64,000 bases of DNA from Prosapia bicincta (lineage: Eukaryota; Arthropoda; Insecta; Hemiptera; Cercopidae), in contig JBAIZL010000002.1 of the NCBI GenBank assembly GCA_036971475.1, forward strand, positions 134,393,740 to 134,457,739, read 5' to 3'. The notes under the pieces are model-generated. The model did not search any database, had not been told where the DNA came from, and worked only from the letters and a program-made list of their open reading frames with translations. Each line of letters opens with the position of its first letter. Position 1 is the first letter of the stretch. Shown piece by piece: positions 1 to 10,074 of the stretch. Both the position numbers and the translations under genes were made by a program.

Positions 1-232
1 GGAAAGAGCCAGGCTTCAAAGATATGTTTATATCAATAATGTATACAAAGGAAAGAGCCAGGCTACAAAGATATGTTTATATCAATAATGTATGCAAAGG
101 AAAGAGCCGGGCTTCAAAGATATGTTTATATCAATAATGTATGCAAAGGAAAGAGCCAGGCTTCAATATGTTTATATCAATAAGGTATGCAAAGGAATGA
201 GCCGAGCTTCAAAGATATGTTTGTATAAAGTT
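1..232. repeat. 49-bp minisatellite inside the pogo-like MITE
   Basis: Units start at 1, 50, 99, 148 and 194 with GGAAAGAGCC or a close variant. The first three are 49 bp and differ at single positions; the fourth has a 3-bp deletion and the fifth decays at its end. Related but diverged units occur at the corresponding place in the MITE copies at about 33930-34075 and 41390-41515, so the tandem repeat belongs to the element and has changed copy number between copies. Confidence 0.85.
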
Positions 233-382
233 ACGTATTTGGTACATTTTTGATTATAGTGTTTGGGTTCATTAAAACTAAAATTTTTTCTAATGCACAG
301 GAACACAATTCCGTGTAATCCGAGTTTTCAGTAATCTGAGGGGTGTTCCTCCCTTCTACTTCGAATTCTCGAGACTCTACTG
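1..382. mobile_element. Right portion of a pogo/Tigger-like MITE (left end outside the window)
   Basis: The right end reads GAGACTCTACTG followed by TA at 383-384, i.e. the inverse of a CAGTAGAGTCTC terminus with a TA target dinucleotide, as in pogo/Tigger elements. The same sequence ends the complete copy at 33810-34247, whose left end CAATAGAGTCTC is also found at 5444. The interior carries the minisatellite at 1-230 and no coding capacity. It is probably a non-autonomous element moved by a pogo-type transposase; the subfamily is inferred from the termini alone. Confidence 0.6.
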
Positions 383-529
383 TATATGAACTTCTCTTTT
401 ATATTATCAAGATAATATTCTATACTCAGTGGACAGTTTGAGCAATTTTATCTGTAGTGTTAAAATTGAAAAATGCAAGGACCTGTAGCTTAATATTTCC
501 TCAAACAAAAAGTGTGTTTTGTTGTTTAG

Positions 530-1030
530 AATGTGTTGTGGATAGTATTTATTGTGTTTATATATCTCATAGTTTTCTACTGTGTTACGTTTTTTGCCAT
601 TATTGATGTAATGTAGGACTTTTAGATTGGTGTCCTATGTCAGTCTGTGGGTGTAGTGTGTTTTGTATGTGTGTGGCCAAATTTGATGTGGGTTGTATCT
701 TTCTTATCTGTTTTATGTGTTCTTCGTATCTCGAGGTAAATGTTCTCCCTGTTTGTACTATGTGAAAGCTGGGACAGTTGTTACATGTAATCTTGTATAC
801 GCCTGCCCTGTCATGTTTATCCTGTGTTATTTTGAACTGTATAGGTGTTTTATTTGTGTTGGATGTTGTGAATGCTACTTTGTATTTGAGTTTGCAGAAA
901 GAGGTGGCTACTTTTTGTGATGTGTTGTCACGACATGTAAGTGTTATATATTTTTTTGTTTGTGTGTTATTGATTATTGTTGTGTTATGTGTATGTCTTT
1001 TTTTGCGCATTATTTATTATCTATAAAAAC
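530..1030 (-). pseudogene. Penelope-like retroelement GIY-YIG endonuclease relic (block X1)
   Basis: On the minus strand an open frame at 600-1010 encodes GVYKITCNNCPSFHIVQTGR followed by a TSRYEEH segment. This is the GIY-YIG endonuclease signature of Penelope-like retroelements (G-[IV]-Y ... Y-I-G-Q-T-G-R-[ST]-F ... R-x-x-E-H). The canonical YIG is degraded to HIV here, so activity is unlikely. No reverse transcriptase lies upstream in the right orientation; this is a 3' fragment. Homologous fragments start the other two X blocks at about 27.76 and 36.6 kb, so this relic was duplicated with the block. It belongs to a different PLE family from the one in the 3.65-kb array. Confidence 0.75.
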
Positions 1031-1512
1031 CTCAAAATGTACAACACAAAAACTGCAAGTTCTAGAACTTGAAGTCCAGCTATCCATTTGAAAGAAACTA
1101 ACCACTACAGAAAAATATTTGAAAAGTACAAACATCAAAAACAAAAAAACCAACGTATTTCAAATCAATACACTTTGAATCAAACACCTTTTCCAATACT
1201 TACTACACAGCGGCTTATACCAGAACCAACAGAACCATAAATCACATGCTTACATTCTTTAAGGAAAGGTGTTTGTAACAGGTAAGCTTCATAAATAAAA
1301 GAACAGATTGAATCTTGTAATCACAGTTTTTTTCTCTTAGTTATAAAACAAATATTTTCTAGTTTACAAATTATTCTACTATAGTCAGTCTTCTGGCACC
1401 AGCCTTTTTGACAATTAGTATAATGTTCTAAATACATTTGTTCTGTTACATGTCACCATAATAGTCTTAAACATTTGATTATATTGACAAAATTTGTTTT
1501 TTGATTGGCTAG

Positions 1513-1621
1513 AAAATGAAAATTCGTTATTCCAATACCAGCAGCCTTAACAATTAATAGCAACTTTAACCATAGACTACATCTGTACTTCTCGAGACTG
1601 TGTCATTGGGCTGAATATCAG
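1513..1621 (+). other. Exon-like segment a, decayed copy in X1
   Basis: The segment lies between a 3' splice-like TTGGCTAG and CAG|GTATAT. Copies with the same borders are at 28536-28659, 29064-29179 and 37485-37600. In this copy the frame read as MNEDSPFQ... elsewhere is interrupted by a TAA. The product is not recognised. It is either a real exon pseudogenised here or a conserved noncoding piece of the repeat. Confidence 0.3.
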
Positions 1622-1996
1622 GTATATTTTGTGTAAATTTCTTGTACTTACTCTCTTAGCAAAATTGTTTTTTTGTAAGATCACAAAAAATTCATTAGTA
1701 TTATCAAATAGCCATTTTTTATTTTGAGAAACTTTAATTATATGTATTTATTAAATCTTAAACATTTAATTTAAACATTTATTGTATGGAGACCAAGGTA
1801 AAATGGATAACTTTTTTTTTAAACTACAGACAAATCTTGAATGAAGTAAAAAAAAATTGTGTCATAGTGTTAAATATAATCTAACATACATCAACTACTG
1901 ATAGGAAAATAGTTATTTACTAAGTTAATAAAGCATGGATGTAAATAAATCATTCTTGTATTTTATGTGATTATTTTATGTGATTATTTTATGGCA

Positions 1997-2000
<4 letters not shown>

Positions 2001-2071
<71 letters not shown>
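2001..2071. repeat. (AT)n microsatellite
   Basis: About 35 uninterrupted AT dinucleotides. The homologous positions in X2 and X3 (about 28.98 and 37.92 kb) lack the expansion, so it arose in this copy. Confidence 0.95.
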
Positions 2072-2073
<2 letters not shown>

Positions 2074-2319
2074 GTCAAATATTCGTTTTGACCAAGGTAC
2101 CCTTAGCAAAGTGAAAAATGTACTCATTAACCTGAAAGAGGAAAAATGTTGTGATAAAATGCACACAAGCACAAAATATCTCCATTACATTTACAGTAAT
2201 TTTACAAAAAAAAACTCCTAATTTTAGAGTACAAATTACGCCACAAAATTTAAAAAAATATACCTCACACTCTTTAAATTTTTACCATTAAGTAGAACCA
2301 AAGAAATTATAATGTCTGT

Positions 2320-2745
2320 CAACTTTAACTGTCGATACGTAAGTCAAAGAAATATGATCCCAATCCACAATAGTCTGAACAACCTTCATGAGGCTATTCA
2401 AGACAATGCTCACACTGTATCCAATCATCCCGAGGGGGTCCTCTTATTTTCCCTGGAAAATTTAACCAAGGTAATCTTTTTTTCTCTTTTAAAATTGTGA
2501 GTTTTCTCCTATTATTGACAACTGGTATTGTGTTTTTCCTTTGTAAGACTTCTTTAATTCCCATTTCTTGCTAAGAGTGGCAAAAAGAATATTGTAATAT
2601 TTTGATGATCCTGAAATGGAATTGAAACCATCTTCAATAGATTTTATGGCTAATTTTAAACTTTCTTCCGACCATCTAACTTGGCTTGTCTTCCTCTCAT
2701 ATTTATATTTCATCTGAAAACCAAATTTGGTTTCAGTTTCAGTTT
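2320..2745 (-). pseudogene. Decayed pogo/Tigger-type transposase gene: psq helix-turn-helix and C-terminal zinc finger
   Basis: On the minus strand, after a TTTTCAG splice-acceptor-like site at about 2718, the frame encodes KTSQVRWSEESLKLAIKSIE followed by a KYYNI segment. This matches the psq/CENP-B-type helix-turn-helix of pogo and Tigger transposases (W-x-E-E-x-L-x-x-A-I ... A-S-K-x-Y-x-I-P). Further along the same strand, at about 2330-2455, is GKIRGPPRDDWIQCEHC, then H-E-G-C: the C-x2-C ... H-x2-C finger seen at the C terminus of many insect pogo-like proteins, with the expected Trp codon before the His changed to TAG. The DDE catalytic domain between the two is missing. Duplicated copies are at about 29.78-30.18 and 38.2-38.6 kb, so the decay predates the duplication. 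Confidence 0.65.
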
Positions 2746-2845
2746 TAAATAATTTATTTGCTAGTTTTTTGTATGATGAGTGAAGTATACATGTATAAAA
2801 TATATCTGGGCAAAGTAAATAGTAATCCACTTTGCCTGGCCTGCA

Positions 2846-4090
2846 CAATTTTTAAAAAAGTACTGAAATTACCCATGATGGTTTAACTTTTTATTTTGCA
2901 AAAACCGTTATGGAAAGAGAAAGAAATAAGCAGTCAAGTAGCCTTACAACATAAAAGTTTATTCATCATTACATCTTAGAAAACTTGGAAAGCAGATGAC
3001 TTGAATATTTTTTCAGAAGCAACAAATTCATACAACACGCATCCCTTGAACTCAAAACAACACTATGGTGCTGAGTCTTGTGGTGACGCTTCTTTTGTGT
3101 TTCCTTCATTTAGTTCACATATTATGCCCTTTGAGCGTTAGTAACTAAAGATAGGAAATTATATCAAAAAATCACTTTGCCCGGACTTACATTACTTAGT
3201 TAATTTACTTCATATTGGAATAAAAAATTAAAATATGCACAAATTTTAAAATTTTTAAAACATTTTATAAAACTATATTTAAAAACTACTTAACTAAGTG
3301 AATAAGTATTGTCTTTCTTGCTGAGACGTTTCAAAACATTTGTTCCTTTTACGAAGCTAACCCTCTAAAAATGGTAGGTGTCTTAGTTTAGTAATTTATA
3401 AATATAGTTTAGTCAGTGAATTCAAGATTATTACATCAAGCAACTCTTATAAAAGTTTAAATGAAATAAATTAATTTAAAATCAAAGAATATATTATGAA
3501 ATGAATTTATCTTGTTTATTGTCAAGATTTATTTAAATCCTCGATTGTGTGTATGGGGGAGCATTTATTTGCCCAAAGTCACAGGTCAAAGAATTTAGGG
3601 CAATTCATCCCTAAAGGGTATTAACAATTTACCCAAATAAATGTTAGGAATAAAATATCTCCTTACTTTCTAGTAAATATAACATAATTTCCATTTGTAG
3701 CATCAATCATTTTTCCTAATTTCAATAAGATATGTTTATGGTATCAACAATAACAAAAAAAAGAAAAATCCCTTTGATGTCTTCAATGCACCGCAGACAA
3801 TAAATTGAGCCAAATACCAATAATCCTCTTACTATTACAAAACATAAAACATATAATTAATCAATTGTTACATATAGTTACATATTTTAAAATGTAATAT
3901 CTGTATATTTGATGAACTTATGAATTGGCCTAATAATTTTCGCACTTTGAAATGTAATTCATAAATTTTAAATGTGCTTTTTAACAACTAAGCTAATATT
4001 ATTTATTATTCATTTAAATTGTATATAAAATTTAGTTTTAGAAATTGTTTTTTAAATGTCTTGTAATTTGTTATTAATATATTGTCAGTT
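2846..4090. other. Noncoding part of block X1
   Basis: No coding frame is recognisable. The stretch is homologous to 30.3-32.4 kb (where it is partly doubled) and 38.7-39.9 kb. It contains dispersed forward and inverted matches to GGGCAAAGT, for example near 2810, 2828, 3175 and 3570. At about 3310-3350 is a weak resemblance to a Penelope-type terminus (GCTGAGACGTTTCAAAAC). Confidence 0.5.
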
Positions 4091-4132
4091 GCAAAGGAAT
4101 AAAAATTTTAAATAGGATTTTGTATCCTTACT

Positions 4133-4324
4133 TTACTGATGTTTACTATCTTTATGTAATCCACTTCAGTGGGAATAGATAGTGTAGTTTCTTTTCTCTC
4201 TGCCATCTTTAGACACAGTAGTCTTGGGTGGTAGCTGCGTATCTGACCCATTCAACAAACTTCTAATGGCCTCTTCTCCAGTCTTCATTCTTGGTATAGA
4301 TGTTTGAATATACATGAATGTTTT
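4133..4324 (-). pseudogene. Decayed copy of the 211-nt minus-strand exon (unit A)
   Basis: It aligns with the open exons at 32496-32706 and 39963-40173 (K-T-F-M-Y-I-Q-T-S-I-P). Relative to them this copy has a one-base insertion after the TVSKD codons, which shifts the frame, and it has lost about 20 bp at the 3' end including the donor site. Copies in units B-E share the 3' deletion. Confidence 0.6.
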
Positions 4325-5087
4325 CTATCATGAATTTTATTTCATTAGAAATGCTTCAACTTAAGTTTAAATTTATTTTGTTTTAGCAGGGTGTAACGCC
4401 CCTTTGCACAGTATGAACCAATCAATCACTATACTGTCAAACTCTCGATATTATTAGCATGACTTAACAAAAATATAGCTGCTTGTAACTTTCAGAAATT
4501 CCAACTGTAGTTTGTGGCAATGAGTTAATTAAGATAAATGACCAAAAATCTTTCTGGATCTTTATATGCTTTTGGCATTTCTCACTTCTCTCCCTCCCTT
4601 TTACATAATCAGAACTATGTATATTATGTTAAAACTTATGTTTAACACAATATAATTTTGACGGAATAATGGAGTGATGCCTAATAGAATGTTTATATTT
4701 ACACCATATCACTGAGATCATTAAAATATTTTGATTCTTGGAACAAATTCTTTTTTATTGGTTTTTATCAGCTTCTATTATAATCCATTTGGCCTGACGC
4801 TATATTTATAAAGTTTTATACTTAAAAATAGTACTTGAATAAAAAAAAAAAAACATTTTCAATATAAAACTATAAAGTTTAGTCTTGTCTGGTTTTACTA
4901 TAACAATGTACATGTTTAGCTCAAAAACATGAAAGATACTAATATCAATACTCATTATATATAGCAAAAGGAATTAGCAAAACATATAAAAACAATAACA
5001 CATACAAAAAAATAATAGCTGAGAGAAAATATTAAATTGGTAATAAAAACAATCTATTGAAATATTTTGGTGGTTTTGTTAAACTAG

Positions 5088-5235
5088 AAAAGTGCTTCAT
5101 GAAGATAATGTTAGCATAATGAAGAGGACACCATCTCCAATTTTATCAAGAGCCTCAACCAATAGTAACACAGAAAGCAACTCTAACCAACAATACATCT
5201 TTACTGCTACAAAGTGACATTGTCCTAAATATAAG
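5088..5235 (+). CDS. Candidate exon b, 148 nt (unit A copy)
   Basis: The segment is bounded by a pyrimidine-rich AACTAG acceptor and AAG|GTAAGT donor. Starting one base into the segment it is open for 42 codons, including VSIMKRTPSPILSRASTNSN, and ends in TGA 22 nt before the donor. If real it is a terminal coding exon with an intron in the 3' UTR; a second frame is open from the middle to the donor, so the frame is not certain. Seven copies in the window are all exactly 148 nt. The product is Ser/Asn/Thr-rich and not recognised. Confidence 0.4.
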
Positions 5236-5443
5236 GTAAGTTTATCTGTAATTATTGTACAAAATTTCTCTTTGGCATTATATTTTCCCAGTCTTGTAAA
5301 ACGTAATTGAGGGTGTGTTTAGTGAATAAATATAAAACATGTCATCAATTGTATCTGAATAGCAGGAATTATTTAAATAACCATATAAAAACACCATTGC
5401 TGTTTACAAAAAAAAAAATTTGGAGTGGAAGAAACGAAAGCTA

Positions 5444-5500
5444 CAATAGAGTCTCGAGAATTGGAGTCCCGATATTTTGAGCTTCAAACGTCGCTGCCGC
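5444..5500. mobile_element. Left terminus of the pogo-like MITE, truncated
   Basis: TA then CAATAGAGTCTCGAGAATTG matches the left end of the complete MITE at 33810. About 55 bp in, it switches to sequence shared with 60651 onward, so the rest of the element is missing. The same truncated end recurs in units B (about 10272), C (13928) and D (17604). Confidence 0.6.
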
Positions 5501-5522
5501 ACCTGAGCACAAGCCACGACCC

Positions 5523-6012
5523 GCCGACTCCTGATTTACTGTTTGTATGACCCCCTAAAAAGGTTAACGATTTTTTGTCGGGTCTTTTACAGTGTAATAG
5601 TCAGTAATGTAGTCAGTTGGAAAGAATACAAGATTAACATGAACATTCAGAGACCCCAGATGCTCTTACCATGTTCCTAGATCTGCAGACACGGCAAGGG
5701 GGCCGTGCAAAATATGATCATGCTTAATTTACCTGTTTAAAAGCTCCTTTGTTTCTTAAACATGATCTGCCAGTAAACCTAGTCCCTGGGCTTTACTGTG
5801 AAAACCAACTATTTTTCAGAATAGCTCAATATATTTAAATAAATTTGTCCTCAGGAGAGAACTCTCCTGGAGAAGCATTAGGCTCTGAATTTTATCTAAT
5901 TTTTTAATTACTGAATTCTAATTAATTTTGGGGTCTGATTTAATAATCATTATTTATTAGTTGGGAAAAACTAGAAACTTTATTTACTGTTCAACACAGG
6001 ATAAATTTAAAT
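5523..6012. other. Array-specific sequence homologous to single-copy region 60.65-61.1 kb
   Basis: No coding content is seen. Colinear similarity to 60651-61130 includes matched stretches around GATCTGCAGACA, GTGCAAAATATGATCATG and GGAGAGAACTC. The distal copy lacks the PLE found downstream here, so it resembles the pre-insertion state of this part of the unit. Confidence 0.55.
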
Positions 6013-7075
6013 AATAAACTTTATTTTTATAATAGGTTTACTTGCTGTTTCAAGCTTAAAGAAATTATCATATACTGAAATACAACATAATATTTCTTGT
6101 TGCTGTTACTTTATATATATATATTTTTTTTTTTATTTTCACAAATAATTATTTCATTTGTTCTCATATTTGATACAAATATTTACAAAAGTTTATATGG
6201 AAATTAACTAATTATATCAACTTTTGTAAACAAAATTTTTTTCATACTTTAGTTGAATTTACTCAACTGAACTCTTTGCTTACATAGTTTATTATATAAA
6301 AAAAAATTCACATCATTAAACTTTTCAAGTGAATTGGTAAATTCTAATTCTTATTTCTACAATTATAAAATTTGTTTAAATTGTCATAAATTTTGCCTTT
6401 CTTAAAGCTGACTTCTTTATAGTCGAAACCCCTCCTTGAATTTAAATTTAATTCTTGAATTTTATAGTCCATTACGTTCGGCGAATCTTATTATTCACTT
6501 AAACAATAGTTTATGACTATCTGAACTTTGAATTTAGTAAATTTAGTAATAAACTATATTTTTATAATAGGTTTAATTGCTGTTTCTAGCTTAAAGAAAT
6601 TATCATATACTGAAATACAACATAATATTTCTTGTTGCTGTTACTTTATATATATTTTTTTATATTCACAAATAATTATTTCATTTTTTCTCATATTTGA
6701 TACAAATATTTACAAAACTTTATATGGAAATTAACTAATTATATCAACTTTTGTAAACAAAATTTATTTCATAGTTTAGTTGAATTTACTCAAATGAACT
6801 CTTTGATTACATAGTTTAATATAAAAAAAATTTCACATCATTAAACTTTCCAAGTGAATTTTTAAATTCTAATTCTTATTTCGACAATTATAAAATTTGT
6901 TTAAATTGTCATAAATTTTGCCTTTCTCCTTGTCAAAAATGACTCCTTTATGGTCGAAACCCCTCCTTGAATTTAAATTTAATTCTTGAATTTTATAGTC
7001 CATTACGTTCGACGAATCTTATTAATCACTTAAACAATAGTTTATGACTATCCGAACTTTGAATTTAGTACATTT
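6013..7075. repeat. 536-bp tandem duplication within unit A
   Basis: The segment starting AATAAACTTTATTTTTATAA at about 6014 is repeated from about 6549 with roughly 90-95% identity by eye. Each copy ends in the outer PLE sequence TTTATGACTATC(C/T)GAAC. Units B-D contain a single copy. Confidence 0.8.
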
Positions 7076-8235
7076 GATAAAACTTACTGAGACAGAACGT
7101 TTTCGATCTCTATGTGCCGATCTTCTGCTTGGAGATGTTGGGTAAAGCGGTGACGGTTTTAAAGGTAGGTTTTTTATAGTATCTAAGAGTATGTGTGATT
7201 TGTATTGTGTTTGTTCGTTTAATATGTTTGTACTTTGTGTTTTTATGTGTCTGAGATGTGGTCCTTTTTTGTTGATGTGTAGGATTTGTAGGTTATGGTA
7301 AATGTCTGTGTATTTGTGTCCTGTATCTTTTATGTGGTTGTAAAATGTTGAGCTGGAGTTCTGTTTGTGTTCTTCGACTCTTTGTTTAAAGCTGCGACCT
7401 GTTTGTCCAATGTAGAATTTGGTACATTCATCGCAGTTCAGTTTGTATGCACCTGGTGCTTGTAGTTTATCCTTGTTGTTGGTGTTGTGTTGTATTTTGT
7501 ATTGTACCTTGTTATTTAGTTTTTTATGCTATTTTGTATCCTATTTTTTGAAATTTGCAGGCTATTTTTTTTGTTGTTTTGTTTATGAATGGTAATGTGA
7601 TGTATCTGTTTTCCCTGTCTGTAGTGTTAATTTTAGTGTTTTTTTGAACCTTGTATTATAGTTTGTCTATTATTGTGGTGTTGTATCCATTTGTTTATAC
7701 TAAATATTTAATTGTGTCTAGTTCTTTGTTTATGTTTTCTGTGGTCATTGGGACTTCTTTAAGTCTATGGAGCATGGATCTGAAGACAGCGTGTTTATGT
7801 TGGATAGAGTGGTTTGAGGTGTTGTGGATAAGTGTGTCTGTCGTTATGGGTTTCCTGTAAATGTTGAAACTGTGTTTTGTGTGTGGCTTTTTGTTATGGT
7901 TAGGTTGAGGAAGTTTAGGAATCAGTTGGTTTCAGTTTCTGAAGTGAAGTGGAGTTTTGGTGTATTTTATTAGTGTAGGTGAGGAGTTTTTCGCATTGAC
8001 AGGAGTTGCCTCTGTATAGTGTTATTATATCATCGACGTATCAGTGCCAGTAAATAATTTTGTGTGCATGTGTAAATAATTTTAAAACCGTCACCGCTTG
8101 ACCCACATCTCCAAGCAGAAGACACTGATGAAGATCGGCACATAGCGATCGAAAACGTTCTGTCTCAGTAAGTTTTAAGAAATTTACTAAATTCAAATTC
8201 GGGTAGTCATAAACTATTATTTAAGTGATTAATCA
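7020..8235 (-). mobile_element. Foldback Penelope-like retroelement fragment, unit A
   Basis: About 130-bp inverted arms (7022-7168 and 8084-8235) flank a 0.9-kb body. On the minus strand the body starts with a Y-V-D-D-I-I reverse transcriptase motif (about 8028-8043). It continues through the RT C-terminal region typical of PLEs (F-R-S-M-L-H-R-L-K-E-V-P-M-T-T-E-N) and ends in a GIY-YIG domain with G-A-Y-K-L-N-C-D-E-C-T-K-F-Y-I-G-Q-T-G-R-S-F. Several stops and frameshifts break it, and the RT fingers and most of the palm are absent. The GIY-YIG core residues survive. The right arm carries a hammerhead-like core at 8120-8165. Confidence 0.8.
8120..8165 (+). ncRNA. Hammerhead-ribozyme-like motif, type I, in PLE right arm (unit A)
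   Basis: In order: stem I AGACA, core CTGATGA, one extra A, stem II GATCG/CGATC with an 8-nt loop, GAAA, a two-bp stem III, C as the cleavage-site base, and stem I partner TGTCT. Hammerheads with minimal stem III are known in the terminal repeats of Penelope-like elements. It is antisense to the PLE coding strand because this arm is inverted. Confidence 0.6.
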
Positions 8236-8634
8236 AATTTAATATTCTTTCATGGTCAAGCCAGTGTATAGCGTTTAACATATTAATTGAGCAATAGACA
8301 AGCAAGAATTTGTCCCTCTTGCTACACTGACTTATTCATGATATCTATTTCTTAAGCATTTTTAATATACTTATACAAATTATTTTTATTTTACCTAACA
8401 TTAATTTAAAACTTTTGATTAGACTGAGGCCATTGTTTATTTTTATTTTATTGAAAATTTTTAATTTAATAAATTTAACTACTAAATTTGACGTTATGTT
8501 TTTTAAAAAATGACTTGCCAAGAGTTTCACTGTCCAATCCTCAGTTCCTTTCATCTTGAGTCCGGATCCCTGGGTCGCTGGAAGCAGCCAACCCTGGTGA
8601 GTCAGTGTGAGTCCTGCTACATTCTTCGATGATC
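8236..8634. other. Segment retained only in unit A, homologous to about 61.58-61.75 kb
   Basis: No gene is recognised. Between 8455 and 8600 it matches 61580-61745 (AAATTTAACT ... AAATTTGACGTTA ... AATGACTTGCCAAG). It is deleted from units B-D together with the left half of the adjacent piggyBac-like element. Confidence 0.5.
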
Positions 8635-8638
8635 TTAA

Positions 8639-8934
8639 CCCTTAGCACTCGACTGTCGGGGGAGCCTCGCCAAGCGTATATTGCAGTTTACTCGTATGTC
8701 GGGGGTCACCCGACAAGATTTTTAAATGCCTATAACTCGACTGCGGCGAAGCCCACGACATTCAATCTTTTACCGTTTGGTGCTACACTCTATTGAAAAT
8801 AATGTGAACTAAGTTGAAAATGCCAAGATATATGTGTCATCACAAAATCTAGTTTGCCGCTACATTGTAAGCTGCAAGTAAATTACAGTTTTGCCGGGTA
8901 TTTGTTTACTCGTAGTTTGCCGTGGCTTCAGAAT
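8639..8934. mobile_element. piggyBac-like terminal fragment or MITE
   Basis: TTAA at 8635-8638 is followed by CCCTTAGCACTCGACTGTCG, the TTAA-CCC start expected of piggyBac-superfamily elements. Three subterminal repeats of the form ACTCGNNTG(T/C)CGGGG lie within 110 bp, and there is no transposase. A TTAA also lies at 8935-8938, but no inverted CCC terminus is seen there, so the right end is uncertain. Confidence 0.45.
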
Positions 8935-8974
8935 TTTAAGGATAAGAATTTTAAATAGGATTTTGTAACCGAAC

Positions 8975-9167
8975 TTTACTGATGTTTACTATCTTTATGT
9001 AATCCCCTTCAGTAGGAATAGATAGTGTAGTTTCTCTTCTCTCTGCCATCTTTCGACACTTTAGTCTTGAGTGGTAGCTTCGTATCTGACCCATTCAACA
9101 AACTTCTAATGGCCTCTTCTCCAGTCTTCATTCTTGGTATAGATGTTTGAATATACATGAATGTTTT
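8975..9167 (-). pseudogene. Decayed 211-nt exon copy (unit B)
   Basis: It has the same 3' deletion and lost donor as unit A. ATG-TAT-ATT-CAA and the following codons remain, then the frame shifts at the run corresponding to SKD-(G/R)-K-I-R. Confidence 0.55.
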
Positions 9168-9926
9168 CTATCATGAATTTTATTTCATTAGAAATACTTC
9201 AACTTAAGTTTAAATTTATTTTGTTTTAGCAGGGTGTAACGCCCCTTTGCACAGTATGAACCAATCAATCACTATACTGTCAAACTCTCGATATTATTAG
9301 CATGACTTAACAAAAATATAGCTGCTTGTAACTTTCAGAAATTCCAACTGTAGTTTGTCGCAATGAGTTAATTAAGATAAATGACCAAAAATCTTTCTGG
9401 ATCTTTATATGCTTTTGGCATTTCTCACTTCTCTCCCTCCCTTTTACATAATCAGAACTATGTATATTATGTTAAAACTTATGTTTAACACAATATAATT
9501 TTGACGGAATAATGGAGTGATGCCTAATAGAATGTTTATATTTACACCTTATCACTGAGATCTTTAAAATATATTGCTTCTTGGAACAAATTCTTTTTTA
9601 TTGGTTTTTATCAGCTTCTATTATAATCCATTTGGCCTGGCGCTATATTTATAAAGTTTTATACTTAAAAATAGTACTTGAATAAAAAAAAACATTTTCT
9701 ATAAAAAACTATAAAGTTTAGTCTTGTCTGGTTTCTCTATAACAATGTACATGTTTAGCTCAAAAACACGAAAGATACTAATATCAATACTCATTTTATA
9801 TAGCAAAAGGAATTAGCAAAACATATAAAAACAATAACACATACAAAAAAATAATAGCTGAGAGAAAATATTAAATTGGTAATAAAAGCAATCTATTGAG
9901 ATATATTGGTGGTTTTGTTTAACTAG

Positions 9927-10074
9927 AAAAGTCCTTCATGAAGATAATGTTAGCATAATGAAGAGGACACCATCTCCAATTTTATCAAGAGCCTCAACCA
10001 ATAGTAACACAGAAAGCAACTCTAACCAACAATATATCTTTACTGCTACAAAGTGACATTGTCCTAAATATAAG
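9927..10074 (+). CDS. Candidate exon b, 148 nt (unit B copy)
   Basis: Acceptor AACTAG and the open frame to TGA are retained. The donor has decayed from GTAAGT to GTAATT, because the sequence after GTAA skips ahead relative to the other copies. Splicing of this copy is therefore doubtful. Confidence 0.3.

Larger units (their letters stand above)
4093..8937. repeat. Tandem unit A (expanded, 4.85 kb) of the 3.65-kb array
   Basis: It shares the whole order of units B-D: minus exon relic, 148-nt plus exon-like segment, pogo-MITE left end, unique-region homology, foldback PLE. It is longer because of a 536-bp internal tandem duplication (about 6013-7075) and a 0.65-kb segment at 8236-8880 that is deleted in B-D. 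It is the most diverged member and probably keeps the ancestral arrangement. Confidence 0.85.

Noticed and set aside
7651..7860. Plus-strand frame with hydrophobic segments in the PLE body (also 57807-58037 and similar)
   Set aside because: The minus strand encodes the RT and GIY-YIG motifs; the plus frame is its antisense.
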